This document shows positions 19,237 to 28,819 of a stretch of 64,000 nucleotides of DNA, piece by piece. The translations under genes were made by a program, and so were the position numbers. This DNA comes from Actinomyces sp. HMSC035G02 (lineage in GTDB: Bacteria; Actinomycetota; Actinomycetes; Actinomycetales; Actinomycetaceae), in the NCBI GenBank assembly GCA_001838165.1, contig KV835898.1, positions 24,693-88,692 on the forward strand, written 5' to 3'. A model generated the notes under the pieces. That model ran no database searches. It was not told where the DNA came from and was given only the letters and a program-made list of their open reading frames with translations. The first letter of the stretch is position 1; each line of letters opens with the position of its first letter.

Positions 19237-19815
19237 GTGAGTTCTCAGTACCCCAGGGATGAATTTGACCGCGCCGGCGAAGATATGCCCGTCGGCATGC
19301 ACCGCCCCAAGCCGTCCAAGTGGAAGAACGTCTGGCCGTTCCTGGCCATCCTCGTGATCGTTCCTGCCCTCGGATGGGCAGCGGCGACCGCCCTGTCGCG
19401 CCAGCAGGCCACTGTCAGCAACGCGCCAAGCCCTGCCGCGACCGCCCCGAGCGCTGCCGCTCCCTCAGCGTCGCCCACAGCCGAGGCCACCGCTTCCGCT
19501 GAGCCCACGCCTTCCGCCAGCTCCTCCTCCCCGTCTGCCTCTTCCGAGCCCGATCACGGAGCTGTCATCCAGGTGCTCAACGGCACCGGTACCCAGGGAT
19601 TCGCCGGCCAGCAGGCTCAGATCCTGAACCAGGCCGGCTACGCGGGCACCTCCGCCGCGAACGCCGACGGCTGGGCCACGCAGACCTCCACCGTCTTCTA
19701 CGAGGATCCCCGCATGGAGGGAACCGCGAAGGATATTGCCGCCAAGCTGGGTATTTCCAACGTTCGCCAGGAGAGCGGTCTTGGAGACCCCGACATCGTC
19801 GTGATCCTGCGATGA
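19237..19815 (+). CDS. Membrane-anchored LytR_C domain protein
   Basis: The 192-residue protein starts at GTG 19237. It has one membrane helix (about 32-53), a Ser/Ala/Pro/Thr-rich wall-spanning linker (about 60-105), and a C-terminal LytR_C (LytR/CpsA/Psr C-terminal) domain from about 108, beginning AVIQVLNGTGTQG. It lacks the LCP catalytic domain, so it is not itself a wall-polymer ligase. Stand-alone LytR_C proteins are common in Actinobacteria and their function is poorly defined. It is divergent from ung and is followed by a terminator and repeat copy B. Confidence 0.88.
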   Translation: MSSQYPRDEFDRAGEDMPVGMHRPKPSKWKNVWPFLAILVIVPALGWAAATALSRQQATVSNAPSPAATAPSAAAPSASPTAEATASAEPTPSASSSSPSASSEPDHGAVIQVLNGTGTQGFAGQQAQILNQAGYAGTSAANADGWATQTSTVFYEDPRMEGTAKDIAAKLGISNVRQESGLGDPDIVVILR

Positions 19816-19833
19816 GCCTCTGATACTTGCTGA

Positions 19834-19866
19834 GCCGCCCGGCCCCTGTGGGGCCGGGCGGTTTTG
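19834..19866 (+). terminator. Terminator after the LytR_C gene
   Basis: GCCGCCCGGCCCC, a TGT loop and GGGGCCGGGCGG form a long stem followed by TTTTG. The sequence is nearly identical to the fba terminator at 7512. Confidence 0.87.
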
Positions 19867-19870
19867 TGTG

Positions 19871-20085
19871 CCCTCGGGTGTTTCGGGCGCCGGAGGGCCC
19901 GGCCGCCCGCGAGGCTAGGCAACCTCGCTTCGCTCGGCGCCGCGCCTCGAAGCCCGCCCTGGCCCTCCGGTCCCTCCGGCGCCCTCCACACCAGTGGGGC
20001 CCGGTGTGCTGATGATGCTCGGTGCGTTGGCTTGTTGTTTGGCCAGGCTCTGTCTCCGCCCACGGGCACCGCAGCCTGGCCCTGT
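19871..20085. repeat. Dispersed structured repeat, copy B
   Basis: The core (about 19875-19991) is nearly identical to copy A, including the long inverted ends GGGCGCCGG...CCGGCGCCC. A degenerate accessory module (CCGCCCACGGGCACCGC) sits at about 20057. Like copy A, it follows directly on a terminator of the same sequence. Confidence 0.75.
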
Positions 20086-20106
20086 CGGCCAGGCGGCCTG
20101 GTTGTC

Positions 20107-20275
20107 TGAAACCAGCGTCGCCTTTGCGGGCCGGTGAGGTGGGCCAGTTGAAACCAGCGTCGCCTTTGCGGGTGAGAAATGGGTGTTTTTGGTGCATTTT
20201 TCGGGTGCAGAGGTGATGCCGGTTTCAGCGGTCCCTTGTTAGGGGTGAGCAGTGGTGTTGTTGGTTTCAACGTCG
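20107..20275. repeat. Small inverted array of a TGAAACC-containing unit
   Basis: Two identical 24-nt direct repeats start at 20107 and 20149 (period 42), each beginning TGAAACCAGCGTCGCC. Two related units lie on the other strand, around 20213-20232 (TGAAACCGGCATCACC) and 20250-20272 (TGAAACCAACAACACC). Four units, two in each direction, do not fit a CRISPR. No gene is apparent. Confidence 0.6.
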
Positions 20276-20335
20276 CCATGTTGTCGCGCCGCGGTCCTGG
20301 CCGGTCCCGTCCACTGGCAGTGTTAACCCTTCAAT

Positions 20336-20406
20336 GCGCAGCTAAACCCTATGGGTGGCATGGTGGGCAGCCCGCCCAGGCCACCACCCATCGGGTTAAC
20401 GTGCGC
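20336..20406. repeat. Large imperfect palindrome with 23-nt arms
   Basis: 20336-20358 pairs with 20384-20406 with about four mismatches, and GGGC/GCCC can pair in the 25-nt centre. Further TTAACCC/GGGTTA words lie at 20322 and 20413. An isolated accessory module CCGCCCACCGGCACCGC follows at about 20463. It is not followed by a T-run. Confidence 0.55.
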
Positions 20407-20609
20407 GTAGGTGGGTTAGCGCAGCCACCTGTAGGGCCCACATGCCGCTAGGCGGGGAACCGCCCACCGGCACCGCCAGGCCCTCCGACGTCTCCTCCGA
20501 CGCCTACGTTGGCCGCGCTTGGTGTGCAGGCACGCTCAGTTGGCCCGCCCCGGCCTCGGCGTCGGCTATTACGCCCTGAGCGCAGCGGACTCAAGGCCCG
20601 TGACCTCGC

Positions 20610-20636
20610 CTTGCACTCTGTGGTGGTGAGTGCCAA
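20610..20636 (+). promoter_or_regulatory. CIRCE-like operator 1 upstream of groEL
   Basis: TTGCACTC, 9 nt, then GAGTGCCAA matches the HrcA operator consensus TTAGCACTC-N9-GAGTGCTAA closely enough to act as an HrcA site. It lies 124 nt before the groEL start. Confidence 0.75.
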
Positions 20637-20644
20637 AATCTTAG

Positions 20645-20671
20645 TTAGCACTCCGACATGGAGAGTGATAA
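20645..20671 (+). promoter_or_regulatory. CIRCE operator 2 upstream of groEL
   Basis: TTAGCACTC (20645-20653), a 9-nt spacer, then GAGTGATAA (20663-20671) is CIRCE with one mismatch. Together with the site at 20610 it predicts HrcA repression and heat-shock induction of groEL. hrcA is not in the window. Confidence 0.92.
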
Positions 20672-20688
20672 GACCATCGGTTCGATGA

Positions 20689-22389
<1,701 letters not shown>

Positions 22390-22412
22390 TCCGCTCGGCG
22401 TTAAGCTGATCC

Positions 22413-22457
22413 GCCTGGGGGCGGGACTCTTCAGGGTCCCGCCCCCAGGCGTTTCTT
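22413..22457 (+). terminator. Terminator after groEL
   Basis: GCCTGGGGGCGGGAC (22413-22427) and GTCCCGCCCCCAGGC (22436-22450) form a 15-bp perfect stem, followed by GTTTCTTT. Confidence 0.9.
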
Positions 22458-22524
22458 TCTGTCTACGCAGGCTTGATACGAGGCCGGTGATCTCCTCGGG
22501 GGACAGGGGCGTCTGGTGCGGCTG

Positions 22525-22818
22525 TCAGACCCCCGCGAACAGGGACGCGGAATGAGTCTCTGCGTCGGCGTAGGTGGAGGCCGCGACCTGCATCTGCGAG
22601 GAGATCGCGTCCAGGGCGTCGTGTGTCTGGGCCTGGATGCTCTGCCACTGGGTGATAGTCGCCTGGAAGTTCACCTGCGCCCCGCCGGTCCATGTGTCTT
22701 GAAGGGCGAGGAGCTGGGCCATCATCGTGTCCACCTCGGTACGGATGGTGGATGCGGTCGTGCAGGCCTGCGCGGAGGCGGCAGCAATTTGTTCGGCGTC
22801 GACGGCGTATGCGGTCAT
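22525..22818 (-). CDS. WXG100-family (ESAT-6-like) small secreted protein
   Basis: The 97-residue protein is all-helical in pattern, with the WXG turn as Trp43-Thr-Gly45 (LQDTWTGGAQVNF) midway between two helices. Family members leave by type VII secretion as helical hairpins, usually as dimers. The C-terminal YxxxD/E-like export signal is represented by YADAETHSA (Tyr, then Asp/Glu). No EccC ATPase, second WXG gene or LXG toxin lies nearby, so it may form a homodimer and use a T7SS encoded elsewhere. The ATG at 22818 has AGGAG upstream. Confidence 0.9.
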   Translation of the reverse strand: MTAYAVDAEQIAAASAQACTTASTIRTEVDTMMAQLLALQDTWTGGAQVNFQATITQWQSIQAQTHDALDAISSQMQVAASTYADAETHSASLFAGV

Positions 22819-22984
22819 GATGTCACTCCTTTGTGGGACCCCGGGTGGGTCCGTCGACAAAGACGCTACGCGCGTGACGACGCGTGATCCAGGTGGAAAC
22901 GAAGCCCTGTGGATAACCACCCGCACCGAAAAATGCCTGTGGATGGGCCAGGGTATACCCGTGCTGCTGACGGGCAAGCTACTG

Positions 22985-23195
22985 GAGGGCCTGGCTGCGG
23001 TGCCGGTGGGTGGCGGCAGGGCCAGGGCGGGCCGCCGCCCACCGGTACGCACAGCGGCCAGGCACCACAGGTTTGGAGGGCGCCGGAGGGACCGGAGGGC
23101 ACGGGCGGGCTTCGAGACGCGGCACCGAGCGAAGCGAGGTCGCCTAGTCTCGCGGGCGGCCGGGGCCTCCGGCGCCTGGAAAACCCGTGGAGCCA
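22985..23195. repeat. Dispersed structured repeat, copy C (inverted)
   Basis: The core (about 23071-23189) is the reverse complement of copies A and B with more substitutions. The inverted ends (GGAGGGCGCCGGAGGGACCGG, shortened here to its key CGCCGG/CCGGCG arms) are kept. Accessory modules lie at about 22999, 23032 and 23222. It fills most of the 462-bp gap between the WXG100 gene and the next gene; I see no coding sequence there. Confidence 0.7.
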
Positions 23196-23280
23196 AGAAC
23201 AACATGCGAGATCATGCTGGGCCGCCGCCCACGGGCGCATTGAGCGGCCTGGCAAGACCAAGCCGCGTGTCGCGGCCTCG

Positions 23281-24243
23281 TCAGTCGGAGGTCGGCAGAT
23301 CCAGGGATTCGACGGCGGACTCGAGGGAGGAGGTCGCCTCCTCGTCCTCGTCCGAGTCGGTGTTTTCCTCGATCTTGCGAGGCAGGACGCCGGTGGACGT
23401 GGCCTCGTCGTCCGGTGAAGCGACGGGGATGCGCTTCTTGATCGAGCGGCGCTTGATGATCAGCGTGCCGGTCGTCGTCGTGGAGTCCTCCACGACCTCG
23501 TCGGCATCGTCCGTATCCTCGGTGTCATTCGTGTCCTCGGCCTGGGCAGCCTGGCACAGCTGGGCCTTCTCGCGCTCGAGGCGGGTCAGCTCGACCTCGA
23601 GGTTTGCGCGGGCGGTGTCCTCCCACGCCGAGCCGAGGGGGGACTGGTAGATCGTCTCGTAGCTCAGGAGCTTCTTGACGAGTGCCATACGAGCCTTGGT
23701 GAACTGCAGGTCGTCGAGCTCGCTGAGTTCGGCGCGCAGCGACGTGCGGAGCTTCTTGTAGTCCTGCGGGCTGCAGGCCAGGCACGCCAGGTCCGCGTCG
23801 ACGAGCACCTGCGCGTCGAAGTCGGTGCGGGGCGCGCGGTGGCGCGTGAGGAACGCGATCAGCTCGTCGATGCGTGCGACGACCTCCTCGGGCACGCCGA
23901 GGTTGGTGAGGCGGTTGTGCGCGTGATCGATGCATCGGGTAGCGGCGAAGTTCGCTTGGAATCCACCGAGCTTGATCTCGAGCGCCTTGTTGAGGAAGGC
24001 GCCGTGGTACCACGCAGCGACGCGCAGGATGTCGGGGTCGTGCGCTGACGACGAGATTTCATCGATATGGGTGAGCGTGTTCATGAGCCGACGCAGGTTG
24101 TGCAACTGCCGGTTGGGCGCGCTCCACCGCTGCATGAGGTCCGTGCCCTCATGCTCGAGGTCTGTGTCGGTCGCGGTTGCGCCGATTTGCTGCATGGCGT
24201 CAACGAAAGACGTCAGCAGCCACTGAGGTGCTTGAGCACCCAT
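23281..24243 (-). CDS. Degenerate HD-superfamily (COG4339-like) protein with acidic tail
   Basis: In this 320-residue protein, residues 1-225 follow the pattern of predicted metal-dependent HD hydrolases: RWSAPNRQLHNLRRL where the family has R-x-x-EPHRxYHNLxHL, LVDADLACL near residue 152, and an ending WEDTARANLEVEL. The signature AAWFHDAVYD is here AAWYHGAFLN, so the catalytic Asp of the HD pair is Gly, and a second His in the first motif is Arg. Metal binding and hydrolysis are therefore doubtful. Residues 230-320 are an Asp/Glu/Thr-rich disordered tail with a basic RRSIKKR patch. AAGGAG precedes the ATG at 24243. It may be a pseudoenzyme or binding protein. Confidence 0.8.
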   Translation of the reverse strand: MGAQAPQWLLTSFVDAMQQIGATATDTDLEHEGTDLMQRWSAPNRQLHNLRRLMNTLTHIDEISSSAHDPDILRVAAWYHGAFLNKALEIKLGGFQANFAATRCIDHAHNRLTNLGVPEEVVARIDELIAFLTRHRAPRTDFDAQVLVDADLACLACSPQDYKKLRTSLRAELSELDDLQFTKARMALVKKLLSYETIYQSPLGSAWEDTARANLEVELTRLEREKAQLCQAAQAEDTNDTEDTDDADEVVEDSTTTTGTLIIKRRSIKKRIPVASPDDEATSTGVLPRKIEENTDSDEDEEATSSLESAVESLDLPTSD

Positions 24244-24418
24244 GGGCCACTCTCCTTGTTGAGGAATACCCGAGCCATGCTAGTGCGCTTTTGAGCGAAG
24301 GTCACGTTCGTTGGTAAAAAATCGGGGAAAATCCCGATGGATTTCGTGAAACTGTTAGGTGAAAAATGGCGAAAACTGAGCGAAAAAGCCGCGTGTGTTG
24401 GTCGGTACGTTACGTCTT

Positions 24419-25885
24419 TCACGCTGTGGGGAGTTCGATGCGAACGGTGAGGCCGCCGCCTTTTGTTTTGGTGAGTGATGCGTTTCCCTTGTGAGCTGCG
24501 AGGATGCCGGAGACGATCGCGAGGCCGAGGCCGGAGCCGCCGGACTTGCGGTTGCGCGATGTGTCCGCGCGGTAGAAACGTTCGAAGACGCGTCCGCGGT
24601 CAGTTTCGTCGATGCCGGGCCCGTGGTCGCGTAGTTCGACGATGGCGGTGTCGCCGCTGCGTCCGAGCGCGATTTCGACGGGGGAGCCTTCGGGGGTGTA
24701 GCGCACGATGTTGCCGATGAGGTTGGTGAACACCTGCGAGATGCGGTCGCGGTCGCCGGGGACGATGAGGGTCATCGGGGGAGTGCGGCTGCTGATGCCG
24801 GTGAGCCCGACTGTGCGCGTGGGGTCGAGGGCTTGGAGATCGAAGACGGCGTTGTCCGCGAGCTTGACGAGGTCGATCTCGGTGATCTCGAGGGGTCGTC
24901 CTTCGTCGAGGCGAGCGAGGGTGAGGAGGTCCTCGACGAGCGTGGCCATGCGTGAGGATTCGGAGGCGATGCGCCCCATGACTTCCTCGATGCGCTCGGC
25001 GGGCACGCCGCCCATGGCGTAGAGCTCGCAGTAGCCGGAGATGGCCGCGAGTGGGGTGCGCAGCTCGTGGGAGGCGTCGGAGACGAATCGCTTGATCTTT
25101 TGTTCCGAGGCCTGGCGGGCCTCGAAGGATTGCTCGACCTGAGTGAGCATGGCGTTGAGGGAGAGCGAGAGCGAGCCGACCTCGGTGGTGGGAGGGTGCG
25201 GGGTGACGCGCTTGGTCAGGTCGCCGGCGGCGATCTTTCCCGCGGTGGATTCGATGGAGCGCAGGGGGAGGAGGGCGCGGCGCACGAGGACACGCCCGGT
25301 CCAGCCTCCGATGAGGACGATGATGATGCCGGCGACCGCGAAGTACGAGGCCGTGGTGCGCAGGGTGTGCTGCATATCCGACAGGGGCAGGGCGATCGTC
25401 ATGTATCCGGAGAACAGCCCGGAACTCTGCTCGTACACGGGGACGACGAGGGCGCGCCAGCTGAGGCCGGCCTTGGAGGACGAGACGGTGACCGGGAGGG
25501 TGTGGAAGGAGGACACGGGCGCGGAGTTCGTGTCGACGAGTTCGGGCAGCTGGGGCTTGCCCGAGGCCTTGAGGGTGTCCTCGGAGTAGAAGTAGCGGTC
25601 GCCCCCGTCGGTGCCATGGATGTGGATGTAGTAGAGGGTTGGGATGCCGCCCTGTCCGTCGGCGGAGAATGTCGCCGCCGATCCTGAGATCTGCATGGTG
25701 TGCGCTGTGGCGACGAGCTGGTCGTCGATCTGAGAGGTGAGGTGGCGCTGGAGGAGGCCGATCATGACAGTGCCGGACAGGGACAGTCCAACGGCCAGGA
25801 GCAGGGTGATGAGCGTCACGAGCTGCGCGGATAGTGGCTTGGAGTCCCACCATTCCTCGATGCGTTGGGCCAGGCTGCGGTGCAC
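24419..25885 (-). CDS. Sensor histidine kinase (PhoR/TcrY-like)
   Basis: The 488-residue kinase has two membrane helices (about 20-45 and 182-205) flanking an extracytoplasmic sensor region of roughly 135 residues. A HAMP linker, the H-box FVSDASHELRTPLAAISGY, and an ATPase domain with N-box (NLIGNIVRY), G1 (DHGPGI) and G2 (GSGLGLAIV) follow. It partners the response regulator just upstream; their genes are 1 nt apart. The GTG at 25885 is the only start compatible with that spacing. The signal is unknown; relatives respond to acid, Mg2+ or phosphate. Confidence 0.94.
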   Translation of the reverse strand: MHRSLAQRIEEWWDSKPLSAQLVTLITLLLAVGLSLSGTVMIGLLQRHLTSQIDDQLVATAHTMQISGSAATFSADGQGGIPTLYYIHIHGTDGGDRYFYSEDTLKASGKPQLPELVDTNSAPVSSFHTLPVTVSSSKAGLSWRALVVPVYEQSSGLFSGYMTIALPLSDMQHTLRTTASYFAVAGIIIVLIGGWTGRVLVRRALLPLRSIESTAGKIAAGDLTKRVTPHPPTTEVGSLSLSLNAMLTQVEQSFEARQASEQKIKRFVSDASHELRTPLAAISGYCELYAMGGVPAERIEEVMGRIASESSRMATLVEDLLTLARLDEGRPLEITEIDLVKLADNAVFDLQALDPTRTVGLTGISSRTPPMTLIVPGDRDRISQVFTNLIGNIVRYTPEGSPVEIALGRSGDTAIVELRDHGPGIDETDRGRVFERFYRADTSRNRKSGGSGLGLAIVSGILAAHKGNASLTKTKGGGLTVRIELPTA

Positions 25886-25886
25886 G

Positions 25887-26591
25887 TCAGTCCTCGGCGC
25901 GCAGGATGTAGCCGACCCCGCGCTTGGTGTGGATCAGCTCCCCGGAGGCCCCCTCGACGGCGAGCTTGCGCCGCAGGTAGGAGATGTAGGACTCGACGAT
26001 GGCGACCTCGCCGTCCCAGTCGTATTCCCAGACGTGGTCGAGGATCTGCATCTTGGAGACGACGCGCCCTGCGTTGATGACGAGGTAGCGCAGGAGCTTG
26101 AACTCGGTGGGGGACAGGTCGATGGGGATTCCGGCGCGCGTGACTTCGTGGGCGTCCTCGTCAATGACGAGGTCTCCGACGCGCAGGAACGCGTCGTCTT
26201 CATCGGAGCCCATGGTGCGGCGCAGGATGGCGCGGATGCGGGCGACGACCTCTTCGAGGCCGAAGGGCTTGGTGACGTAGTCGTCGCCGCCGACGGTTAG
26301 GCCCTGGATCTTGTCGCGCATGTCGTCGCGCGCGGTGAGGAAGAGGACCGGGGTGGTGATGCCGGCGTCGCGCAGGCGCCTGGTGACGGTGAAGCCGTCC
26401 ATGTCGGGCAGCATGACGTCGAGGACGATGAGGTCGGGGCGCGAGGCCTGGGCTTCGTGAAATGCGCCGCTGCCGTCCTCGGCGGTGACGACATCGAAGC
26501 CGGCGAAGCGCAGGGAGGAGGCGAGGAGGTCGCGGATGTTGGGTTCGTCGTCGACGACGAGTAGCTTTGCTTCAGTTCCCGGGGTGCTCAT
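25887..26591 (-). CDS. OmpR-family response regulator (PhoP-like)
   Basis: This 234-residue two-domain regulator has the phosphoacceptor Asp58 in LIVLDVMLPDMDG, an acidic pair at 14-15, and the conserved Lys in YVTKPF. A winged-helix DNA-binding domain follows (about 130-234) with YISYLRRK and GVGYILR. The LFLTARDDMRDKIQGLTVGG stretch closely resembles mycobacterial PhoP. ATG at 26591 gives a standard N terminus; upstream in-frame ATGs would add an unusual extension. It is transcribed first in the operon with the kinase. Confidence 0.94.
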   Translation of the reverse strand: MSTPGTEAKLLVVDDEPNIRDLLASSLRFAGFDVVTAEDGSGAFHEAQASRPDLIVLDVMLPDMDGFTVTRRLRDAGITTPVLFLTARDDMRDKIQGLTVGGDDYVTKPFGLEEVVARIRAILRRTMGSDEDDAFLRVGDLVIDEDAHEVTRAGIPIDLSPTEFKLLRYLVINAGRVVSKMQILDHVWEYDWDGEVAIVESYISYLRRKLAVEGASGELIHTKRGVGYILRAED

Positions 26592-26737
26592 GTACCTAGT
26601 GTCGCCCATGTGTCTGAATGTTTCCTGTGAGGTAGGTGGGAGCAATGGCGTCGCTTTTGTTTGCTTCGTCACCTTGGTTAGTCATGCGGGAATAGGGGAC
26701 AAGAAAAGGCGCGGAACAGATGTGCAAGAATTGAAGC

Positions 26738-27238
26738 ATGTCATCCCAGAACGCAGCGGACGTCATGTCTCCCGACGGCGTCGAATTCCAGCACGTGTCC
26801 CCCAAACTCGCGGCCCTGCGCCTCGGTAACGCCCTCGCGGCCTGCGGAGCCCTGTGCGGTGCGATTTCCGTGCTTGTCCTCATCGTCGACATCCCGGCGC
26901 TGTGGTGGCTCATGCTCGTGCCTGCCGCCATCGCCCTCTTCTGTCTGTGGCTCGTGCCCGCCCAGGTGCGCGCCCTGCGTTACGCGCTGGCCGACACGGA
27001 CTTCGTCATCCGCCGCGGCGTCTTGAATCGCTCGCTGACCCTCGTGCCCTACGGTCGCATCCAATACGTCGATATCTACCAGGGGCCCGTGCTGCGCCTG
27101 CTTGGCATCTCCACGATCAAGCTCTCAACCGCGAGCGCGAAGACCGATGCGACGCTGAGCGGTGTGCCCGTCGCGGACGCGGCCCGCCTGCGTGATGTTC
27201 TGGCGGAGCGTGGTTCGGCGGAGCTGATGGGCCTATGA
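26738..27238 (+). CDS. PH-domain membrane protein (YdbS-like)
   Basis: The 166-residue protein has two membrane helices (about 33-75) followed by a bacterial PH (bPH2) domain. That domain contains RRGVLNRSLTLVPYGRIQYVDIYQGP, the hallmark of YdbS. The stop overlaps the start of the next gene (ATGA), so the two are translationally coupled, as ydbS-ydbT pairs usually are. The Bacillus YdbST pair gives resistance to certain antimicrobial peptides; a similar envelope role here is inference. Confidence 0.88.
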   Translation: MSSQNAADVMSPDGVEFQHVSPKLAALRLGNALAACGALCGAISVLVLIVDIPALWWLMLVPAAIALFCLWLVPAQVRALRYALADTDFVIRRGVLNRSLTLVPYGRIQYVDIYQGPVLRLLGISTIKLSTASAKTDATLSGVPVADAARLRDVLAERGSAELMGL

Positions 27239-28794
27239 GCGCGGACCTCTCCTCTGACGGTATCGCCCCCGAGGACTGGAAGCCGCTTCATCCGCTCACC
27301 TACGTTCCCCGCGTGGTGGGAAGCGTCACGGGTGTCGTTGGCGCGGTGTCCCTGAGCAATGCCTCCGCGATCGAGCGCATGCTCAACGGTGAGACGCCCG
27401 CGTGGCTTGCCACCACCGGCGTCTTCCTCGGTCTTGTGATTATTGCGGGCATCATCCTCGCCATTGCGGGCGCGTACTGCTACCTGTCGTGGACGAAGAC
27501 TCGCTACGCGGTGAGCAATACAGCGATCTGGTACCGCGCCGGCATCCTCAAGCGCACGCAGCGTCACGCGCGCCTCACGCGCATCCAGACGATCAACGTG
27601 TCCTACTCGCTCGTCGGTCGCCTTCTGCGCCTGGGGTATCTGGACATCGAGGTCGCCGGTGGAGGCGACTCGAGCATCAAGCTGGGTCTGTTGCCCGCGC
27701 AGCGCCTCGAGGAACTGCGTGCCCTCCTCCTCGCGCTCGCTTCGGGTGCGATCGACGAGGTCGTGGATCCCGCCGGCCTGACCGGTGCCTCGACCCGCGT
27801 GGCGACGGCAAAGACCCCGCTGGAAGCCCCGGAGCGCCCTGTTTTCAAGGTCGGCTTCGTCAAGCTCCTGGTGTCCATGCTGGCGACCATCGACAATGCG
27901 ATTGCCCTGTTCTTCGGCGTCTTCCTCCTGGGCCTCAACGGTTTCCTCGTGGGGGTCGTTGGGGTGACGTCGATCATGAGTTTTCTGGGCATCCTGGCGG
28001 GCGCGTTCAGCCTCCTGGCGGGCGTCTGGGCGCGTTTCGATCGAGAGTTCGGATTTAGCGCGGCGATCGGCGCCGACGGCGTGCGCATCGACCGTGGCCT
28101 GACTGCTCGCCGTCACGTGACGATCCCTCCGGGGCGCATCCACGCCATTGAGGTGAGCCAGCCGCTGATCTGGCGTCTGTTTGGGTGGTATCGCGTGGAG
28201 ATCACGCAGGCTGGCAACGCGGCGCACACGTCGGACGAGAAGAACAAGGGCATGCAGGTGGATGTGGCCTCCGACGTGCTGCTTCCCGTCGGCAGCCGCA
28301 CGGAGGTCATCCAGGCGATCGCGATGGCGATCCCGGACCTCGGGGTCGAGGACCCCGACGGCTTCCTCGAGTCTCTCCGCGCCGGCACGGGCGAGGACCG
28401 CTGGATGACTCCGATCCCGCCAAGCGCGAAGATCCTGGATCCTCTGGTGCACAAGCGCCGCGCCTTCGGCCTGACCGAGGCCGTGTTCGCGATCCGCGAC
28501 GGCTTCTTCAACCTGCGCTTCTCGATCATCCCGCTGACGCGCATCCAGTCGGTGTCGCTGCATCAGGGACCCATTCAGCGCTGGCGCCGCGTCGCCTCCG
28601 TGCGCGCCGCGCTGGTCCCCGGACCGGTGGCATCCCTGGCCGAGCATGTCGAGGCGGGCCGCTCGCTGGAACTGTGGGCGCAGCTGTCTCAGGCCTCGAA
28701 GGTCCGCCGCGAGGCCGAGGTTCCCGAGCGCTGGCTCTCGCGCGTCACCGAGATCGTCGAGGCGACCTCGCGGCGTGCGGAGGGCGACAAGTAG
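27235..28794 (+). CDS. PH-domain membrane protein (YdbT-like, three bPH2 domains)
   Basis: This 519-residue partner of the preceding YdbS-like protein has pairs of membrane helices (about 30-85 and 215-265) alternating with three bPH2-type domains. These can be seen from repeated R-x-x-R-I-Q-[ST] strands: RLTRIQTINV, PPGRIHAIEV and PLTRIQSVSLHQGP. It starts on the ATG that overlaps the upstream stop by 4 nt. Coding density and codon use match its neighbours. Confidence 0.88.
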   Translation: MSADLSSDGIAPEDWKPLHPLTYVPRVVGSVTGVVGAVSLSNASAIERMLNGETPAWLATTGVFLGLVIIAGIILAIAGAYCYLSWTKTRYAVSNTAIWYRAGILKRTQRHARLTRIQTINVSYSLVGRLLRLGYLDIEVAGGGDSSIKLGLLPAQRLEELRALLLALASGAIDEVVDPAGLTGASTRVATAKTPLEAPERPVFKVGFVKLLVSMLATIDNAIALFFGVFLLGLNGFLVGVVGVTSIMSFLGILAGAFSLLAGVWARFDREFGFSAAIGADGVRIDRGLTARRHVTIPPGRIHAIEVSQPLIWRLFGWYRVEITQAGNAAHTSDEKNKGMQVDVASDVLLPVGSRTEVIQAIAMAIPDLGVEDPDGFLESLRAGTGEDRWMTPIPPSAKILDPLVHKRRAFGLTEAVFAIRDGFFNLRFSIIPLTRIQSVSLHQGPIQRWRRVASVRAALVPGPVASLAEHVEAGRSLELWAQLSQASKVRREAEVPERWLSRVTEIVEATSRRAEGDK

Positions 28795-28819
28795 CCCGAT
28801 GATCGGCGACAATGGAGCC

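Noticed and set aside
20107..20172. Two 24-nt repeats with an 18-nt gap as a mini CRISPR
   Set aside because: Only two direct units, spacer too short, further units are inverted, and no cas genes are present.
20548..20558. Motif copy near the repeats as a promoter element for groEL
   Set aside because: It lies outside the CIRCE-promoter region and matches the window-wide motif, which occurs in many unrelated contexts.
22819..23280. Possible insertion sequence in the gap around copy C
   Set aside because: No transposase frame, no terminal repeats typical of IS families and no target duplication could be seen.
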